A stretch of DNA of 64,000 bases from Eudasyphora cyanicolor (GCA_963930755.1 OZ005738.1:176197832-176261831), one strand, 5' to 3'. Counted from the stretch's first letter, positions 1 through 13,031 are shown. Notes: generated by a model from the letters alone, not told the origin. Made by a program: numbers and translations.

Positions 1-860
1 ATATTTTTGCCAATAGAGTTTCTTTTGAAGTTGTTACCATTGTTTTCTGGCGCACAACTCCTCCCCCATCTCCTCTAACAAAAACCCACTAAACCAACTG
101 GCGGAATCATTAATCTTCCTGGCATCACAGCAAAACCTCAAATCTCATAGACTTTAGACGCCGTCTCTCGATGCTCTAGCGGTCACAGAGAATACATTAA
201 ACGTTTTAATATTTTCAATGTTTGGAAGGGGAGGAGAATAATGTTTGCCAACACTGACCAACTAAAGTGAATAGCACAATATTTATCATCACAAAAGGAC
301 TGACAACGAGATCACCACCAAAAGAAACAAAAAACTAAAAAAAAACAGACCAAACCAGAGCTCGGCGCGGCGCTTTCTTCCAAAGTCCAACAAAGAGTCA
401 AAAAGGCCGCTAAAGATTTTCGAGTTTTTGTTTAGAGATGACCGGTGCCTCCAAATAGGTATAAGAAGAAAAACAATAGTCGTCGCGATACGACGCGAAT
501 ATCACAACTCAACTTTTTGTCTTGGCTTGTTGCCATAACAAAAGTGTTGAGGTCTTCACAAAAATGCTCCCGTTTTTCGCATGAATTGGGTCACAAAGAT
601 TAAAGCTATTGAGATTTTGCTCTGCGGGTCATTACTTTATTGCCACCGAAAATATGCTTGGTGTGAAACGAAAATTGCAAAAAGGAAAATCTAGTTGGGC
701 AGAGGTTTTTTTGGAAAACTGTCTTTTGAATTGTCTTTTAACATTTTATTGTGCAATTCGGAAATTCACAGAAATTCTCATTGCAATTTCAGTGTTTTCA
801 GTAATGTATGTAATAACTTGCTAGATTTTTTTTGCGATTTTAAAGGCACTGGATGCATTT
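1..860. other. Non-coding stretch, nothing recognised
   Basis: AT-rich sequence without a convincing gene. The small open frames at 609-877 overlap each other in different frames and show no recognisable domain. No repeat family seen elsewhere in the window is obvious here. It could be host intergenic or intronic DNA. Confidence 0.5.
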
Positions 861-2273
861 GTATCCCCTCAACTTAGAGAGGAGGGTATATATCATTTGC
901 TACGAGCGAAAGTGTAACACATCGAAGGAGTGACCTAAGACCCTAAGTATGTTCGGCGGATATCCGTTTTGAGTCATTTTAAGTCGAATGAGCAATGTCC
1001 GTCCGTCCGTCTGTCTGCTGGCTGGTTCGCACAATAACTCTCGAAAGGAGTAACCGATTGACTTAAAATTTGGTATGTGGTAATATTTTCCTCTATCTCC
1101 GGCTAAGTTCGAAGATGGGCCATATTGGTCCACTACTTCTAGTGCCTCCCCCACAAACGGTTAACATTTATGGAAATATTGATTATTTAATAACTTCTAT
1201 ACTACTTATTTTAATCATCTGAAATTGTACACATACTATTAGTTTATTTGTCACTATTACGTCGAGAAAAATGGGCGAAGATGCCACGTCCCTTTTGGTA
1301 CCTCCCACACAAATGGACAATTTTGAAGCAAAAGTTAATAGCTTATAACTTTATTACCAGTGCATGCAAAGACCTGAAATTTTGTACAGTGTAATGGTTT
1401 AATAGTACCTACTATGCAGTGAAAAATGTGCATTATTGCCACGCTCCTTTTGGTACCTCCCACACAAATGGACCATTTTGTACCAAAAATTACCAGCTTA
1501 TAACTTTATTACCAGTGCATATGAAGACCTGTAATTTTATACAGTGGTTTAATATTACCTACAACACAGTGAAAAATGTGCATTATTGCCACGCTCCTTT
1601 TGGTACCTCCCACACAAGTGGACCATTTTGTACCAAAAGTTACCAGCTTATAACTTTAATACCAATGCATACAAAGACCTGCAATTTTGTACAGTGTAAT
1701 GGTTTAATAGTACCTATAACACAGGGGAAAATGGGCATTATTGCCACGCTCCTTTTGGTACCTCCCACACAAATGGACCATTTTGTACCAAAAGTTACCA
1801 GCTTATAACTTTAATACCAGTGCATACAAATACTTGAAATTTTGTACAGTGCAATGCCTTTATAGTACCTAGTGTCCAGAGAAAAATGGGAGTTATTGGC
1901 ACGCCCCTTTCGGTACTTCCCACACAAATGGACCTTTTTGTACCAAAATATAACAGCTGTTAACTTTAATATCAGTGCATACAAATACTTGAAATTTCGT
2001 ACAGTGCTATGTGCTATGATTTTATAGTCTAGAGAAAAGTGGCTGTTATTGGTACACCCCTTTTGGTACCCCCACATATGGAACATTTTACACCAAAAGT
2101 TAACAGCTTACAACGTTAATACCAGTACATACATTAATGTTTTTAAATGCAATTTAAATTGATAATAGTTTAATTAGATCAAACAAATTAATAAATTTAC
2201 GAATATTTTTTTGGGACTCAAGGTGAGGGGATTCATAAGTCGGTTTACCCGACTGAACTTTCTTACTTGTTTT
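861..2273 (+). mobile_element. DINE/mini-me-like non-autonomous element, family A, copy 1
   Basis: The element begins near TATCCCCTCAACTTAGAGAGG and ends in GGTTTACCCGACTGAACTTT plus CTTACTTGTT. The same two ends recur at 44985-45690 (minus), 45945-46815 (plus) and 53440-53945 (minus). At about 997-1017 there is a GTCC/GTCT tetranucleotide run, the hallmark of mini-me/DINE elements of flies, which are regarded as non-autonomous Helentron derivatives. The distal half is a ~155-bp tandem core (separate entry), so this is the longest copy in the window. It encodes no protein. The repeat status is seen directly; the Helentron assignment is inference from general architecture. Confidence 0.75.
1262..2150 (+). 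repeat. ~155-bp tandem core repeat of family A element
   Basis: The landmark GGTACCTCCCACACAAATGG or a close variant recurs at 1297, 1452, 1602, 1757, 1912 and 2065, a period of 150-155 bp. Each unit also carries the phrases 'gccacgctccttttggtacc', 'agcttataactttaatacca' and 'gaaattttgtacagtgtaat'. Divergence rises toward the right end. Shorter family A copies have only one to three of these units. The open frame across 1419-1808 is just the repeat read in frame and is not a gene. Confidence 0.9.
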
Positions 2274-2279
2274 GGGTAC

Positions 2280-3150
2280 GTTTGTTCCACATTTTCTCCT
2301 ATTCAATATTTACAACTTTGCTTCAGACACAAATGAGATATTCCGTACGCTATACCGAGAAAAATATAGAAAAATTGCAAAAAAATCCTCCTTGAGCAAC
2401 AAAATCGTATGGCCATTAAATTATTAATTGAGCCAACCTGTCTAAACGAATGATGCAGAAGTCCTAATTTTTGGGCCTACTTTCACGTCCAATTCCCAAA
2501 ATTGAGTCCCAAAATCGTGTGTTGTACTGTGTTATGCGGTTAGAATCAGAATTAAGGTTAAGAGGAAAGATCAAATATAAGTCCAAATAACTGGGTGGAT
2601 CTTCCTTCTTCAAAAATTTAAAAGATTAATTTTGTTTTCCAGAAAATTTTTTTCTTAAAATTGCAATTTTCTACCGTGTTAATATCTGTAATTGAAAATT
2701 TCATTGAAACAAAAAAATTTCGTCGATATTCCAATTTTCTAAAATTTATTAAAAAACCTTGATTTTTACAACAAATATTGTCGAAATTTAAATTATATAG
2801 CAAATTTTGTCAAAGCTTCATTTTTATTGAAATTTTTTTCGAAAATTTTGTTGAAATTGCAATATATAGAAAAAAAATAGAAAAAGTGCAAAAAAATCCA
2901 CCTTGAGCAAAAAAAATCGTATGGCTATTAATTATTAATTAATTGATTAAATTATTAATTGAGCCAACTTGACTAAACGAATGATGCAGAAGTCCTTATT
3001 TTTGGGCCTACTTTCACGTCCAATTCCGAGAATTCAGTCCCAAAATCATGTGTTATACTGTGTTATGAGGTTAGAATCAGAATTAGGGCCAAGAGAGAAG
3101 ATCAAACATAAGTCCCAAAAACTGGGTGGATCTTTAAAAGATTAAAGGTT
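2280..3150 (+). repeat. Dispersed repeat C, two direct copies around a 30-bp-repeat block
   Basis: The stretch 2280-2612 contains 'gagccaacctgtctaaacga', 'atgatgcagaagtcctaatt' and 'cacgtccaattcccaaaatt'. It is repeated in the same orientation at about 2860-3150 with modest divergence, and again inverted at about 32070-32345. Between the two direct copies (2613-2860) lies a short block of the ~30-bp palindromic repeat that dominates 4.3-8.6 kb. No coding capacity is seen. The family is not recognised; it is likely part of a DNA transposon or a longer satellite-like unit. Confidence 0.7.
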
Positions 3151-4255
3151 TTTTTTTTGCAAAAATTACGAGTTCTTCCTAATTTGTATGGAAGCCTAAA
3201 TGAAATCACTCTTTATAGGAAATATTTCCGACAAATTTGAGTCACCTTGTTTTATTATTATGGACTGTAGGTCAATTTCATTAGACGGACAAAAAAACAA
3301 ACAGTCAGACATTGTTATATATATTTTATATTTAGAGCAGATCATATAGGACACACAAGCATATCAACACGAACCCCCACTTCTCAGTCGAACCCCTTAC
3401 CTTTTTACAGGTATATATAAAAAAATTCTCTAGAGTTTTGTCTCAGTTCCATAAATAAATTACTATGTGTTAAAATTAATGTTATCATTAACAAGATAAA
3501 GGCAGTTATTCTTATCTTAAGCTCCCAAGCACAGTGGGAACTTCCCGTATACCAGAAGAAGAAAAAGAAATAACTCATGACATTTCCTCTACATCTTTTC
3601 ATTGCTTTCACTGAGAGGGTTTCACAAAGACAATGAAAAAAATACAACCACATTTGACACTTCCTATCATTTATCAATTACATACCTCTTAACACTTGAC
3701 ACTTACAAACCTTTAAGCTACTTAAAAGTCTAAGTCTGTTCAAATTTCCCCCAGTGTATTCCTTAAGAATGTATTTATGTCTCATTACAACTGTCAAATG
3801 TTTTGGTAAATTATGCGACTTTACACATTTCCTTCCCATTCTCACTCGACGGCCATTCGGCGGATTGCAGGTAATTGGTCAGTCATTTGGATGGATGGAT
3901 TGCAAAGCAATGCATTGTTGCACTTTTGTTGTTTGTGTGTAGTAGTCATCGTTATCGTCGTTTTTCATTGTTACAACCGAATGTCGTCTTCCTTTTCTAC
4001 ATTGCATAAAATATTAAGACACAAAACTTAGCATTTACAATCATTGACAGCTGTAAAGTGTCGTCCCTATCATGACAGACGACAAAACCATCGCCATACA
4101 AAGTGGTCGTCACGTTGTTTGCCTCACCACCTCTTCAACGAGGGAAGAAGACGAAAGCAACTTCATTCACAAAATATTCGCAACGCACTCGGCGCTCAGC
4201 ATTCGTATCAACAACGAATAATGTACAGTGGCTTGTATTGCTAGAAGAACTACAG
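3151..4255. other. Non-coding stretch without recognised content
   Basis: This interval is less repetitive and somewhat higher in GC than its neighbours. Several overlapping short open frames (3405-3677 minus, 3754-4031 plus, 4044-4303 plus) do not resemble known domains and compete with one another. It may be host sequence upstream of the painless locus. Confidence 0.45.
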
Positions 4256-7200
4256 ATGCTGTTGCAAATAAAAATTTCATCGAAATTGTATTTTTATATG
4301 TAGAAAATTTCATGAAAATTGTTATCTTAAAGAAAACTTGAAATGAAATTTTATAGAAAATTTTGAATCTTATATATATTTTAAAAAATTTTAATTTTTT
4401 AGAAAATTTCGTTTAAGTTACAATTGTATATAAAATGTTGTCAAAATAACAAGTTTATAGAAAATTTTCTCATCATTGCAACCTTCTAGAAAAATGCATT
4501 GCATTTAGAAAATTCTGCGTACTTACACATTTTATAGAAAATTCCGACGAAATAGTAATATTGTAAAAATTGCCACAATATCTTAATTTTATAGAAAAAT
4601 TACTATTTTATAGAAAAATTCGTCAAAATTTAATTTTTTTAAAGAAAGTTTTATCGAAATTTCTCTTTTGAGCAACTGTCGTGGAAATTCAATCATAATT
4701 GAGAAGACAATTTTGTTGGTTTTGTTTTTTAGAAAATTTCCTCGACATTACAAATTAATGCAAAATTTCTTCAAAATTAAAATTTTATATAGAAAATTCC
4801 ATCGAAGTAGAATTTTATTGAAAATTCTGTCAAAAATTACAATTTTTAGAAAATTATAGAAATTGTAGAATGTATTTTCATTGAAAATTTTTATCGAAAT
4901 TTCACTTTTCTAAGATTTTTAACATTTTACTTTTTAAAATTTTAGTCATATTTGTCAAAACGTAACTGTTATAGAAAATTTTGTCTAACTATGAAATTTT
5001 GTTCTCTACATTTTATGAAAATGTAGCTACATTGGAATTCAACTTGTATAGAAAATTTGACAAAACGGCATTTTCATAGAAAATTTTCATTGACATTTTA
5101 AAGAAAATATCTTTGAAAATGCAGTTTTATAGAAAATTTCATTTAAATTGCAGTTTTATTGAAAATTTCATTAAAATACAAATTTAAGAAAATTTCATTT
5201 AATAGAAAATTGTATAGAATTTGCAATTTTCTAGAAAATTTCGTGAAAGGTGAAGTTTTCCAGAAAATTTCCTTGAAATTGCATTTTTCTAAAATGTTTC
5301 AAAGAAATTTAACTTTTCTAGAAAATTTCGTCTAATCTGCAATTTACTACACAATGTGGGCCAAATTGAAATTTTTAGAAAATTTCGTTGAGACTGCAAT
5401 TTAATAGAAAATTTCAGTGCAATTCAACTTTTCTAAAAAATTTCGTCTAATCTGCAATTTTCTAAAAAAGTTGATCAAAATGGAATCTAACCCTAAAATT
5501 TCAATTTGAAGGAAATTTTCTAGAAAATGGAATTTCATAGAAATTTTGTAGAAAACTGAATTTTAACGAAAATTTCACTTTTATAAGATTTTTAACATTT
5601 TACTTTTTACAATTTTGGTCATATTTGTCAAAACGTAACTGTTATAGAAAATTTTGTCGAACTATGAAATTTTGTTCTATACATTTTATGAAAATGTAGC
5701 TACATTGGAATTCAACTTGTATAGAAAATTTGACAAAACGGCATTTTCATAGAACATTTTCATTGACATTTTAAGAAAATATCTTTGAAAATGCTGATTT
5801 ATAGAAAATTTCATTTAAATTGCAGTTTTATTGAAAATTTCATTTAAATTGCAGTTTTATTGAAAATTTCATTAAAATAAAAATTTAAGAAAATTTAATT
5901 TAATAGAAAATTGCATAGAATTTGCAATTTTCTAGAAAATTTCGTGAAAAGTGAAGTTTTCCAGAAAATTTCCTTGAAATTGCATTTTTCTAAAATGTTT
6001 CAAAGAAATTTAACTTTTCTAGAAAATTTCGTCTAATCTGCAATTTACTACACAATGTGGGCCACATTGAAATTTTTAGAAAATTTCGTTGAGACTGCAA
6101 TTTAATAGAATATTTCAATGCAATTCAACCTTTCTAAAAAATTTCATCTAATCTGCAATTTTCTAAAAAAGTTGATCAAAATGCAATTTACTAGAAAATT
6201 TCCCTAAAATTTCAATTTGATAGAAAATTTCATTTAAATTTCAGTTTTAGAAAATAACGCTGAAATTGCAATTTTCTAGAAAATTTCGTTGAAATTTAAA
6301 TTTAAAAGACATTTTAAAGAAAATATCGTTGAAATTGCAGTTTATAGAAAATTTCATTTAAATCGCAATTTTATTGAAAATTTCATTAAAATAACAATTT
6401 AAGAAAATATCATTTAATTGAAATTTTCATTGAATTTGCAATGGTAGAAAAATTCAGTTTTCTAGAAAATTTCCTTCAAATTGCACTTTTCTTGAATATT
6501 TCAATGAAATAAGAATAATTCTACAATATGTGGGCAAAGCTGCAATTTTCTAGAAAATTTCATTTAAATTTCAGTTTTAGAAAATAACGCTGAAATTGTA
6601 ACTTTCTAGAAAAACTGAATTTTCATAGATAATTTTCATTGACGTTTTAAAGAAAATATCGTTGGAATTGTACTTTTATAGAAAATTTCATATAAATTGC
6701 AATTCTATTGAAAAAATTATTAAAACAGCAATTTAAGAAAATTTAATTTAATAGAAAATTTTATTGAATATGAAATTTTCTAGAAAATTTCGTTAAAATT
6801 CAGTTTTCTTGAAAATTTCGATGAAATACCGTTTTCCAGAAAATGTCCTTCAAATAGCACATTTCTATAATATTTCAATGAATTATTAATATTTCTACAA
6901 AAAGTGTTGCAATTTTCTAGAAAATTTCATTGAAATTCCAATTTTCTAGAACATTTCGTTGAAATTTCAATTTGATAGAAAATTTCATTTAAATTTTGGG
7001 TTTAAAAAACAACGTTGAAATTGTAATTTTCTAGAAAGCATCGCTAAAATTGCAATTTTCTAGAGAATTTCGTTTAAAATTAAATTTAGAACTGCATTAT
7101 CATAAAAAAAATTTCATTGAAATTTTAAAGAAAATATCGTTGAAATTGCAGTTTTATAGAAAATTTCATTTAAATTGTAATTTTATTGAAAAAAAAACCA

Positions 7201-8860
7201 TTACAATAGCAATTTAAGAAATTTGTATTTAATAAAAATTAAAAATTTCGTTAAAATTCAAATTTTATTAAAATAACATTTTAAGAAAATTTCATTTAAT
7301 AGAAAATTTCATTGAATTTGAATTTTCTAGAAAATTTCTATGAAATTCCGTTTTCTAGAAAATTTCCTTCAAATTGCAATTTTCTAGAATATTTCACTGA
7401 AATATGAAATGTGGGCAAAGTTGACATTTTATAGAAAATTTCATTGAAATTGCTATTTACTAGAACATTTCGTTGAAACAGAAAATTTAATTGAAATTTA
7501 ATTTTCTAAAAAATTTCAGTTTTCTAGAAAAATTCTTTAAAATTCAGTTTTCTAGAAAATTTCGTCGAAAACTGAAATTATTATTGTGTTGAAATTTGAT
7601 TTGTTTAGCCAATTTGTCAAAAATTATTTTTTTTAGAAAATGTTGTCAAAGTTTCATTTTTATTAAAACCTATGTCGAAATTTTACTTTTATACTCGTAT
7701 AATATTTTGTGGAAATTTAATTTAAGCTAATTTCGTAGAAATTTAATTGTTTATACAAAATGTTATTGAAATTGCAATTTTCTAGAAAATTGTTTCGAAA
7801 CTCCAAAACAACGCATAAGTAAATAGCATTTTCTAAAAAAATTTCTTCGATATACCAAATTTCTAAAAAAAATCAACAAACTTTGATTTATATATATAAC
7901 AAATTTTGTCAAAATTTAAATTTTATAAGAAATTTTGTCAAAGTTTCATTTATATTGAATTATTTTTCGAAATTGTGGAAATTACATTTTTGATAGAAAA
8001 TTTTGTTGAAATTGCTATTTTCTAGAAAATTTCATCGAAATTCAAAATGTTCATAGAAATTGTATTTATTAAAAAATATGTTCGAAATTCAAAAATTTCA
8101 TAGAAATTGTATTATTAAAAATATATTCGATATTCCAAATTTTCTAGAAAATTTTGATAAAATTTTAAATTTTAATATAAGTAAATTGCATTTAAATTTG
8201 ATTTTTATATCAAATTTGGAAGAAGTTTATAGCAAATTTTGTGAAAGTTCCATTTTGATTGAAACCTTTCTTCTAAATTCAACTTTTATAGCAGATTTTG
8301 TGGAAATTAAATATAAATTTTCTAGAAAATTACTTGGAAATTCCAAATTTTCTTACAAATTGCCTTTATTTTCGATAGATCAGTTTTCTAGAAAATTTCG
8401 CTAAAATTTTAATTTTTTAAAAAAATTCGTCTAAATCTTGCGTTAACAGAAATTTTAATTTTCCTAGAAAATAATTTCAGATTATTGTTTAATGTGTTAA
8501 TACACTTGTTGAAATTCCACTTTTATATAAAATTTTTTTGAAATGTAATTTATTAACCAATTTTTCAAAGAAAATTTAGCGAAAATTGCAATTATCTATT
8601 GCTAAATAACATAAAATTGCATTTATTAAAAAATATCAACCTAATTTTCAAGAAAATTGCAATTTCGACAACATTTTCAATATAAATCCTGTTTCGACGT
8701 CGTTTTCAATAAAAATCCAATTTCAACCAAATTTTCAATCAAAATCCAGTTTCAACGATATTTTCAATAAATATTTTTTTAATAAAAATTCAAGTTTAAT
8801 GTAATTTAGAATAAATATTAGATTTTGATGAAATTTTCAATATAAATTCATTTCTACAAA
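4256..8860 (+). repeat. Degenerate ~30-bp palindromic tandem repeat, mostly forward block
   Basis: About 4.4 kb is built from variants of TAGAAAATTTCGTTGAAATT followed by GCAATTTTC, period about 29-30 bp. Two perfect dyads alternate: AATTTTCTAGAAAATT and GAAATTGCAATTTC. Copies are heavily mutated and phase slips often. From about 8640 to 8850 the units read in the opposite orientation (GAAATTTTCAATAAAAATCC type). Open frames inside, such as 8060-8404, are low-complexity translations of the repeat and not genes. An inverted block of the same family lies at 10560-12400, and smaller ones at 2613-2860 and 32.8-35.2 kb. Confidence 0.85.
4897..6240 (+). repeat. ~673-bp higher-order duplication inside the 30-bp repeat block
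   Basis: The segment starting near 4897 ('ttaacattttactttttaaa', then 'gtcatatttgtcaaaacgta', 'ctacattggaattcaacttg') is repeated from about 5570 with only scattered differences, an offset of 673 bp (4921 to 5594). A less similar third echo appears around 6300-6650. This shows segmental amplification on top of the 30-bp unit. Confidence 0.85.
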
Positions 8861-9640
8861 CTTTTTTCTTTTGACAAATTCCATACCTGTGGAAATATTT
8901 TGTTATTACATCTGGCAACACTCCAAAGATAGTATGGTATGGTTACAAATTCTATTCTCTCTCATTTCTGGGGGGTTTAAAATTGGTATGAGCAAATGAT
9001 TCATTAATTGATTTCCTACCGGCATTCGGTTCGCACATTCAATAATTGTACGGGTTATCAATTAAAATATAATTATCAGTCGATGTCGAAACAAAACAGT
9101 TGCTATCTTATAAATGTATTAGTTAAACGGAAAAATTTATCGATAAAAACACGACACGTGACTTTTAGATACATACGAGTATACACTGAATATTTCTTCT
9201 GTCGGCGTTTATGGTGGAATTTTTGCCATTTGCTGGGAAAAAGGCTTTTTGGATCTATATAATTGCTCTCAATTGAAATTATAACCACTATCAAAGCACA
9301 TTAAGGTAGGTAAGTTTTATTGACACATTAGAAATGTTATCAAAAATAGTGATTGCAAAAATAAATCAATAAAAAACAAGTAAAGAATGACTAATGTTGT
9401 GCTAGCCGGCCTATTGTCCAATGTTTTGTCTACAGGTTATAAGTATTGGGTGCATTTTTGTACACGGAGAATTTTCAAATGAAATGAAAATAAAAACAGG
9501 TTTAATACTCATGAAATTGGGACTTTATTTCAAAATTTTTCTATTGAATATTCCAACACGTTATACGTTAGCCGAAATATGATGTCATAAGTGAAGTCCC
9601 CTCCAGTTATTTTTTCCCTGTCAGATGGTGTTACTATTGC
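8861..9640. other. Spacer between repeat blocks, no gene recognised
   Basis: Unique-looking AT-rich DNA separates the forward palindromic block from the decayed DINE-like element. Two short open frames on opposite strands overlap at 9008-9294 and have no recognisable domain. It could be the central part of a large foldback structure formed by the flanking opposed repeat blocks. Confidence 0.4.
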
Positions 9641-10500
9641 TAATACATTTTATACCCTTCTAAAGATGGTACGGACCGACCAAAGTCTTAGCCCTTAATA
9701 TGTTTGACACAAATCCGTTTTAGCACCTTTAAAGTCAGATGAATTATCTCCGTTCGTCCATTCATCTGGTGCTCCCAATAACTCTCAAAAGTATTGACGG
9801 GACGAATCAAAATTTTGCATATATTGACATTTTCTCTATACTTATCGATCTTGTAGAAATTTTCCCAGATTGTCATGTCTGAACTGTGGTGAAAATAGGA
9901 TACTTGAATTTTCGATACATCAGTTGGGCGTGGCCCCGACAATATGAGTCAAGTTTTTATATTGAGATATCTTGAAGCAATTTTTAGCGACAGTGCTGAA
10001 ATTTTGTATATATGTTAGGACCACGTCAGGCCCCCGCCTACACGACCCCATTTTTGAAAACGATATATCTATATAACCATTTACCAAGTATCCTGAAATT
10101 TACTGTGAATGCATTTTACAGCACTGTGTAGACTCATCATTAAAGGGGCATTATCCGATAAGTGAGCGTGACCCCGCCTTTACGACCTCAGTTATGAAAA
10201 TAATATATCCAGAGAACTATTGCACCAAGCGTCATGAAATTTGGTGTGAATGCATTTGACAGAACTGTGTGTCTAAAAAAATAAGAGATATCGGTTAAGT
10301 GATCGTGGCCCATATGCGATCCCAGCATTAAAAACGGAATATCTAGAAAATCATTGCACCAATCGTTTTTAAGTTTTGGATTAGAATGAACGCTTTAGGA
10401 TAAATGGACGTTGCCCCGCTAATACGACCCCATTATTGAAAACCAAATATCAACAATATGAAATGGGTGTATTTGACAGAAATATTCATACGTCAATGAC
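9641..10500 (+). mobile_element. Decayed DINE-like element with ~150-bp core repeats
   Basis: The left part (9650-9950) has the layout of family A: 'tatacccttctaaagatggt', a phrase like 'aaatccgttttagcaccttt', and 'ataactctcaaaagtattga'. From about 10020, three units follow, each with 'gaccccatttttgaaaacga' or a variant, 'atatctatataaccatttac' or a variant, 'tgaaatttggtgtgaatgca' and 'gacagaactgtgtgtct'. Sequence identity to family A is low, so this is either an old copy or a different subfamily. No protein is encoded. Confidence 0.6.
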
Positions 10501-10559
10501 ACCGGATTCAGAGCCAGTGGTACGATCATAGGCCAGATTAAAGGCCGTTGGGCGGCTTA

Positions 10560-12400
10560 AAGGATATTGAACCGGAATTAAAGCTATTTTTCGGACAAAT
10601 TTAATTTCAACGCAATAATTAAAAATTTTTGAAAAAATTTCCAAACATTTTTCAAAATAAAAACAATTTGGGTGAAATGTTCATGAAAAAATCGACGCAA
10701 TTTTATATATTATTTGTAATCTGGACGAAATTTTTCATAAAATTGCAATTTCAAAAAAATTTTCTATAAAATTGCAATTGCATTTTCTATAAAATGAAAT
10801 TTTGGCGAAATATTCTATAAAATTGCAATATGTATCGTCAAAATTTTAATTTTGACGAAATTTCTATAGAATTCCAATAACAACGAATTCAATTTCAACG
10901 AAATATTCTATAAACTTGCGATTTCCACGAAATGTTTCTATTAAATTAAAATTTTCTATAAAATTGCAATTTCGACAAAATATTTTATAAAATTTCAATT
11001 TGGTGGAAAATTTTTTATACATTTTTTTTTCGACGTATTTTTCTATAAAATTACAATTTTGTCGTAATTTTTTTGTAAAATAATTATTTCGACGAAATTT
11101 TCTTTAAAAACAATTCTATAAAATTTCGTCGAAATTTTCTATAAAATTGTGATTTCGACGCAATTTTCTATTTTTGACGAAATTTTCTATAAAATTGCAA
11201 TATGTATCGTCAAAATTTTAATTTTAACGAAATTTTCTATAGAATTCCAATAACAACGAATTCAATTTCAACGAAATATTCTATAAACTTGCGATTTCCA
11301 CGAAATGTTTCTATTAAATTAAAATTGTCTATTAATGCAATTTCGACAAAATATTTTATAAAATTTCAATTTAAAGGAAAATTTTCTATACATTTTGTTT
11401 CGACGTATTTTTCTATAAAATTACAATTTTGTCGTAATTTTTTGTAAAATAATTATTTCGAGGAAATTTTCTTTAAAATTATTCTATAAAATATCGTCGA
11501 AATTTTCTATAAAATTGTGATTTCGACGCAATTTTCTATTTTTGACGAAATTTTCTGGAAAATTACAATTTCGATAAAATTTTCTTTAAAATTAAAATTT
11601 CGAAAAAATTTTCTATTCGATTACAATTTCGACGAAATATTCTATAAAGCTACAGTTTCGAGGAAATTTTCTATAGAATTACAATTTCAATGAAATTATC
11701 TATAAAATAAAATTGCAATTACGACGAAATCATATAAAAATCCACCAAATTTTCTATAAAATTTCGTCGAAATTTTCTATAAAATTGTGATTTCGACGCA
11801 ATTTTCTATTTTTGACGAAATTTTCTGGAAAATTACAATTTCGATGAAATTTTCTTTAAAATTAAAATTTCGAAAAAATTTTCTATTCGATTACAATTTC
11901 GACGAAATATTCTATAAAGCTACAGTTTCGAGGAATTTTTTTACAGAATTACAATTTCAACGAAATTATCTATAAAATAAAATTGCAATTACGACGAAAT
12001 TATATAAAAATCCACGAAATTTTCTATAAAATTGCCACCTCGTCAAAATTTTCTATAAAATTGCGATTTCTACGAAATTTTGTATAAAATCGCAATTATG
12101 ACCAATTTTTTTATAAATTTGAAATTTCGACGAAATTTTCTTTAAAAAAACAATATCGACGAAATTTTCTATTAAATTACAATTTCGAAAAAATTAAAAT
12201 TTTGATTAAATTTTCTTTAAAACTAAAATTTTGAAAATTTTCTATATACAATTTCGACGAAATTTTGTATAAACTGAAATTTTAACGAAATTTTCTATAA
12301 AATTGTAATTCAAAATTTTCAAAAAAAAAAATAATTTTGACGAAATATTCTATAGAATTGCAATTATGACGAATTCAATTTTAACGAAATCTTTATATAT
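10560..12400 (-). repeat. Degenerate ~30-bp palindromic tandem repeat, inverted block
   Basis: Read on the minus strand this is the same unit as at 4256-8640; on the plus strand it appears as AATTTTCTATAAAATTGCAA followed by TTTCGACGA. Two internal higher-order duplications are clear: a segment with 'gcaatatgtatcgtcaaaat' at 10825 and 11197 (offset 372), and a segment with 'ttttctggaaaattac' at 11551 and 11821 (offset 270). Open frames at 11202-11447 and 11787-11975 are repeat translations. Together with the forward block it forms a multi-kilobase, imperfect inverted arrangement. Confidence 0.85.
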
Positions 12401-12589
12401 AATATCCTTTGTACGTTTGTTAGTAAAGCAAAAATTCTAATGCCCATAAAATGTTTTCAAAAAATTTTTTTTTACAAAATTATAGCGAGATCTTATTTTA
12501 CCTATTTGTACCTGCTTATAAACAGTTTAGCCAAAGATAAACTACATAGGTCGATATTAAATATTCTGATCCATTATTAAAATCAGGCG

Positions 12590-13031
12590 TGGCATGCATG
12601 TCCACTTTATATATTTTTCGTATTTACATCGATACCTCCATTCTAAACTATGCTAAGTGCAAAAAGGTTCAAAGTTTGATGCATTTTATAAATTTGTATG
12701 GAATTCCTTTTTAATGCAAATCGCATGACCTCTACTGTTTTGTGAATAACTTTTGATTGGGTTGACAGATAAACACCAAATTTTGACTGAATATAATTTG
12801 GAATATTTAGAAATTAAAAATGCAATCTCCCTAAAAACATGCTAAGTCGACTTACAGAAAACATTAAAGGTCATTCGATTTCCATTACAAAGGAATTCCA
12901 CACAAATTTAAAAAAATCCTCAAACTTTGATCGCCTTTCCTGAAAAACTAACTTTTTGCACTTTAGCATAGTTTAGAACGGTGGTATCGATATGTACATT
13001 ATTCTCCTACCGATATTTAGCATGTATGGCA
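12590..13031. mobile_element. MITE-like element with ~150-bp imperfect inverted repeats
   Basis: The left arm (about 12590-12760: 'catcgatacctccattctaa', 'actatgctaagtgcaaaaag', 'tatggaattcctttttaatg') recurs as reverse complement at about 12830-13031. The arms differ by many substitutions and small gaps, so the element is not recent. No protein is encoded. It ends about 280 bp before the painless start codon, so it may overlap the gene's 5' untranslated or promoter region. Confidence 0.7.

Noticed and set aside
1419..1808. 129-codon open frame
   Set aside because: It is the 155-bp tandem repeat read through in frame; the peptide repeats itself with the same period.
8060..8404. 114-codon open frame in the 30-bp repeat block
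   Set aside because: Translation is low-complexity Phe/Asn/Leu/Lys and simply follows the repeat period; no domain.
4256..12400. CRISPR-like array of ~30-bp repeats
   Set aside because: Repeats are contiguous and degenerate with no unique spacers, in a eukaryotic genome.
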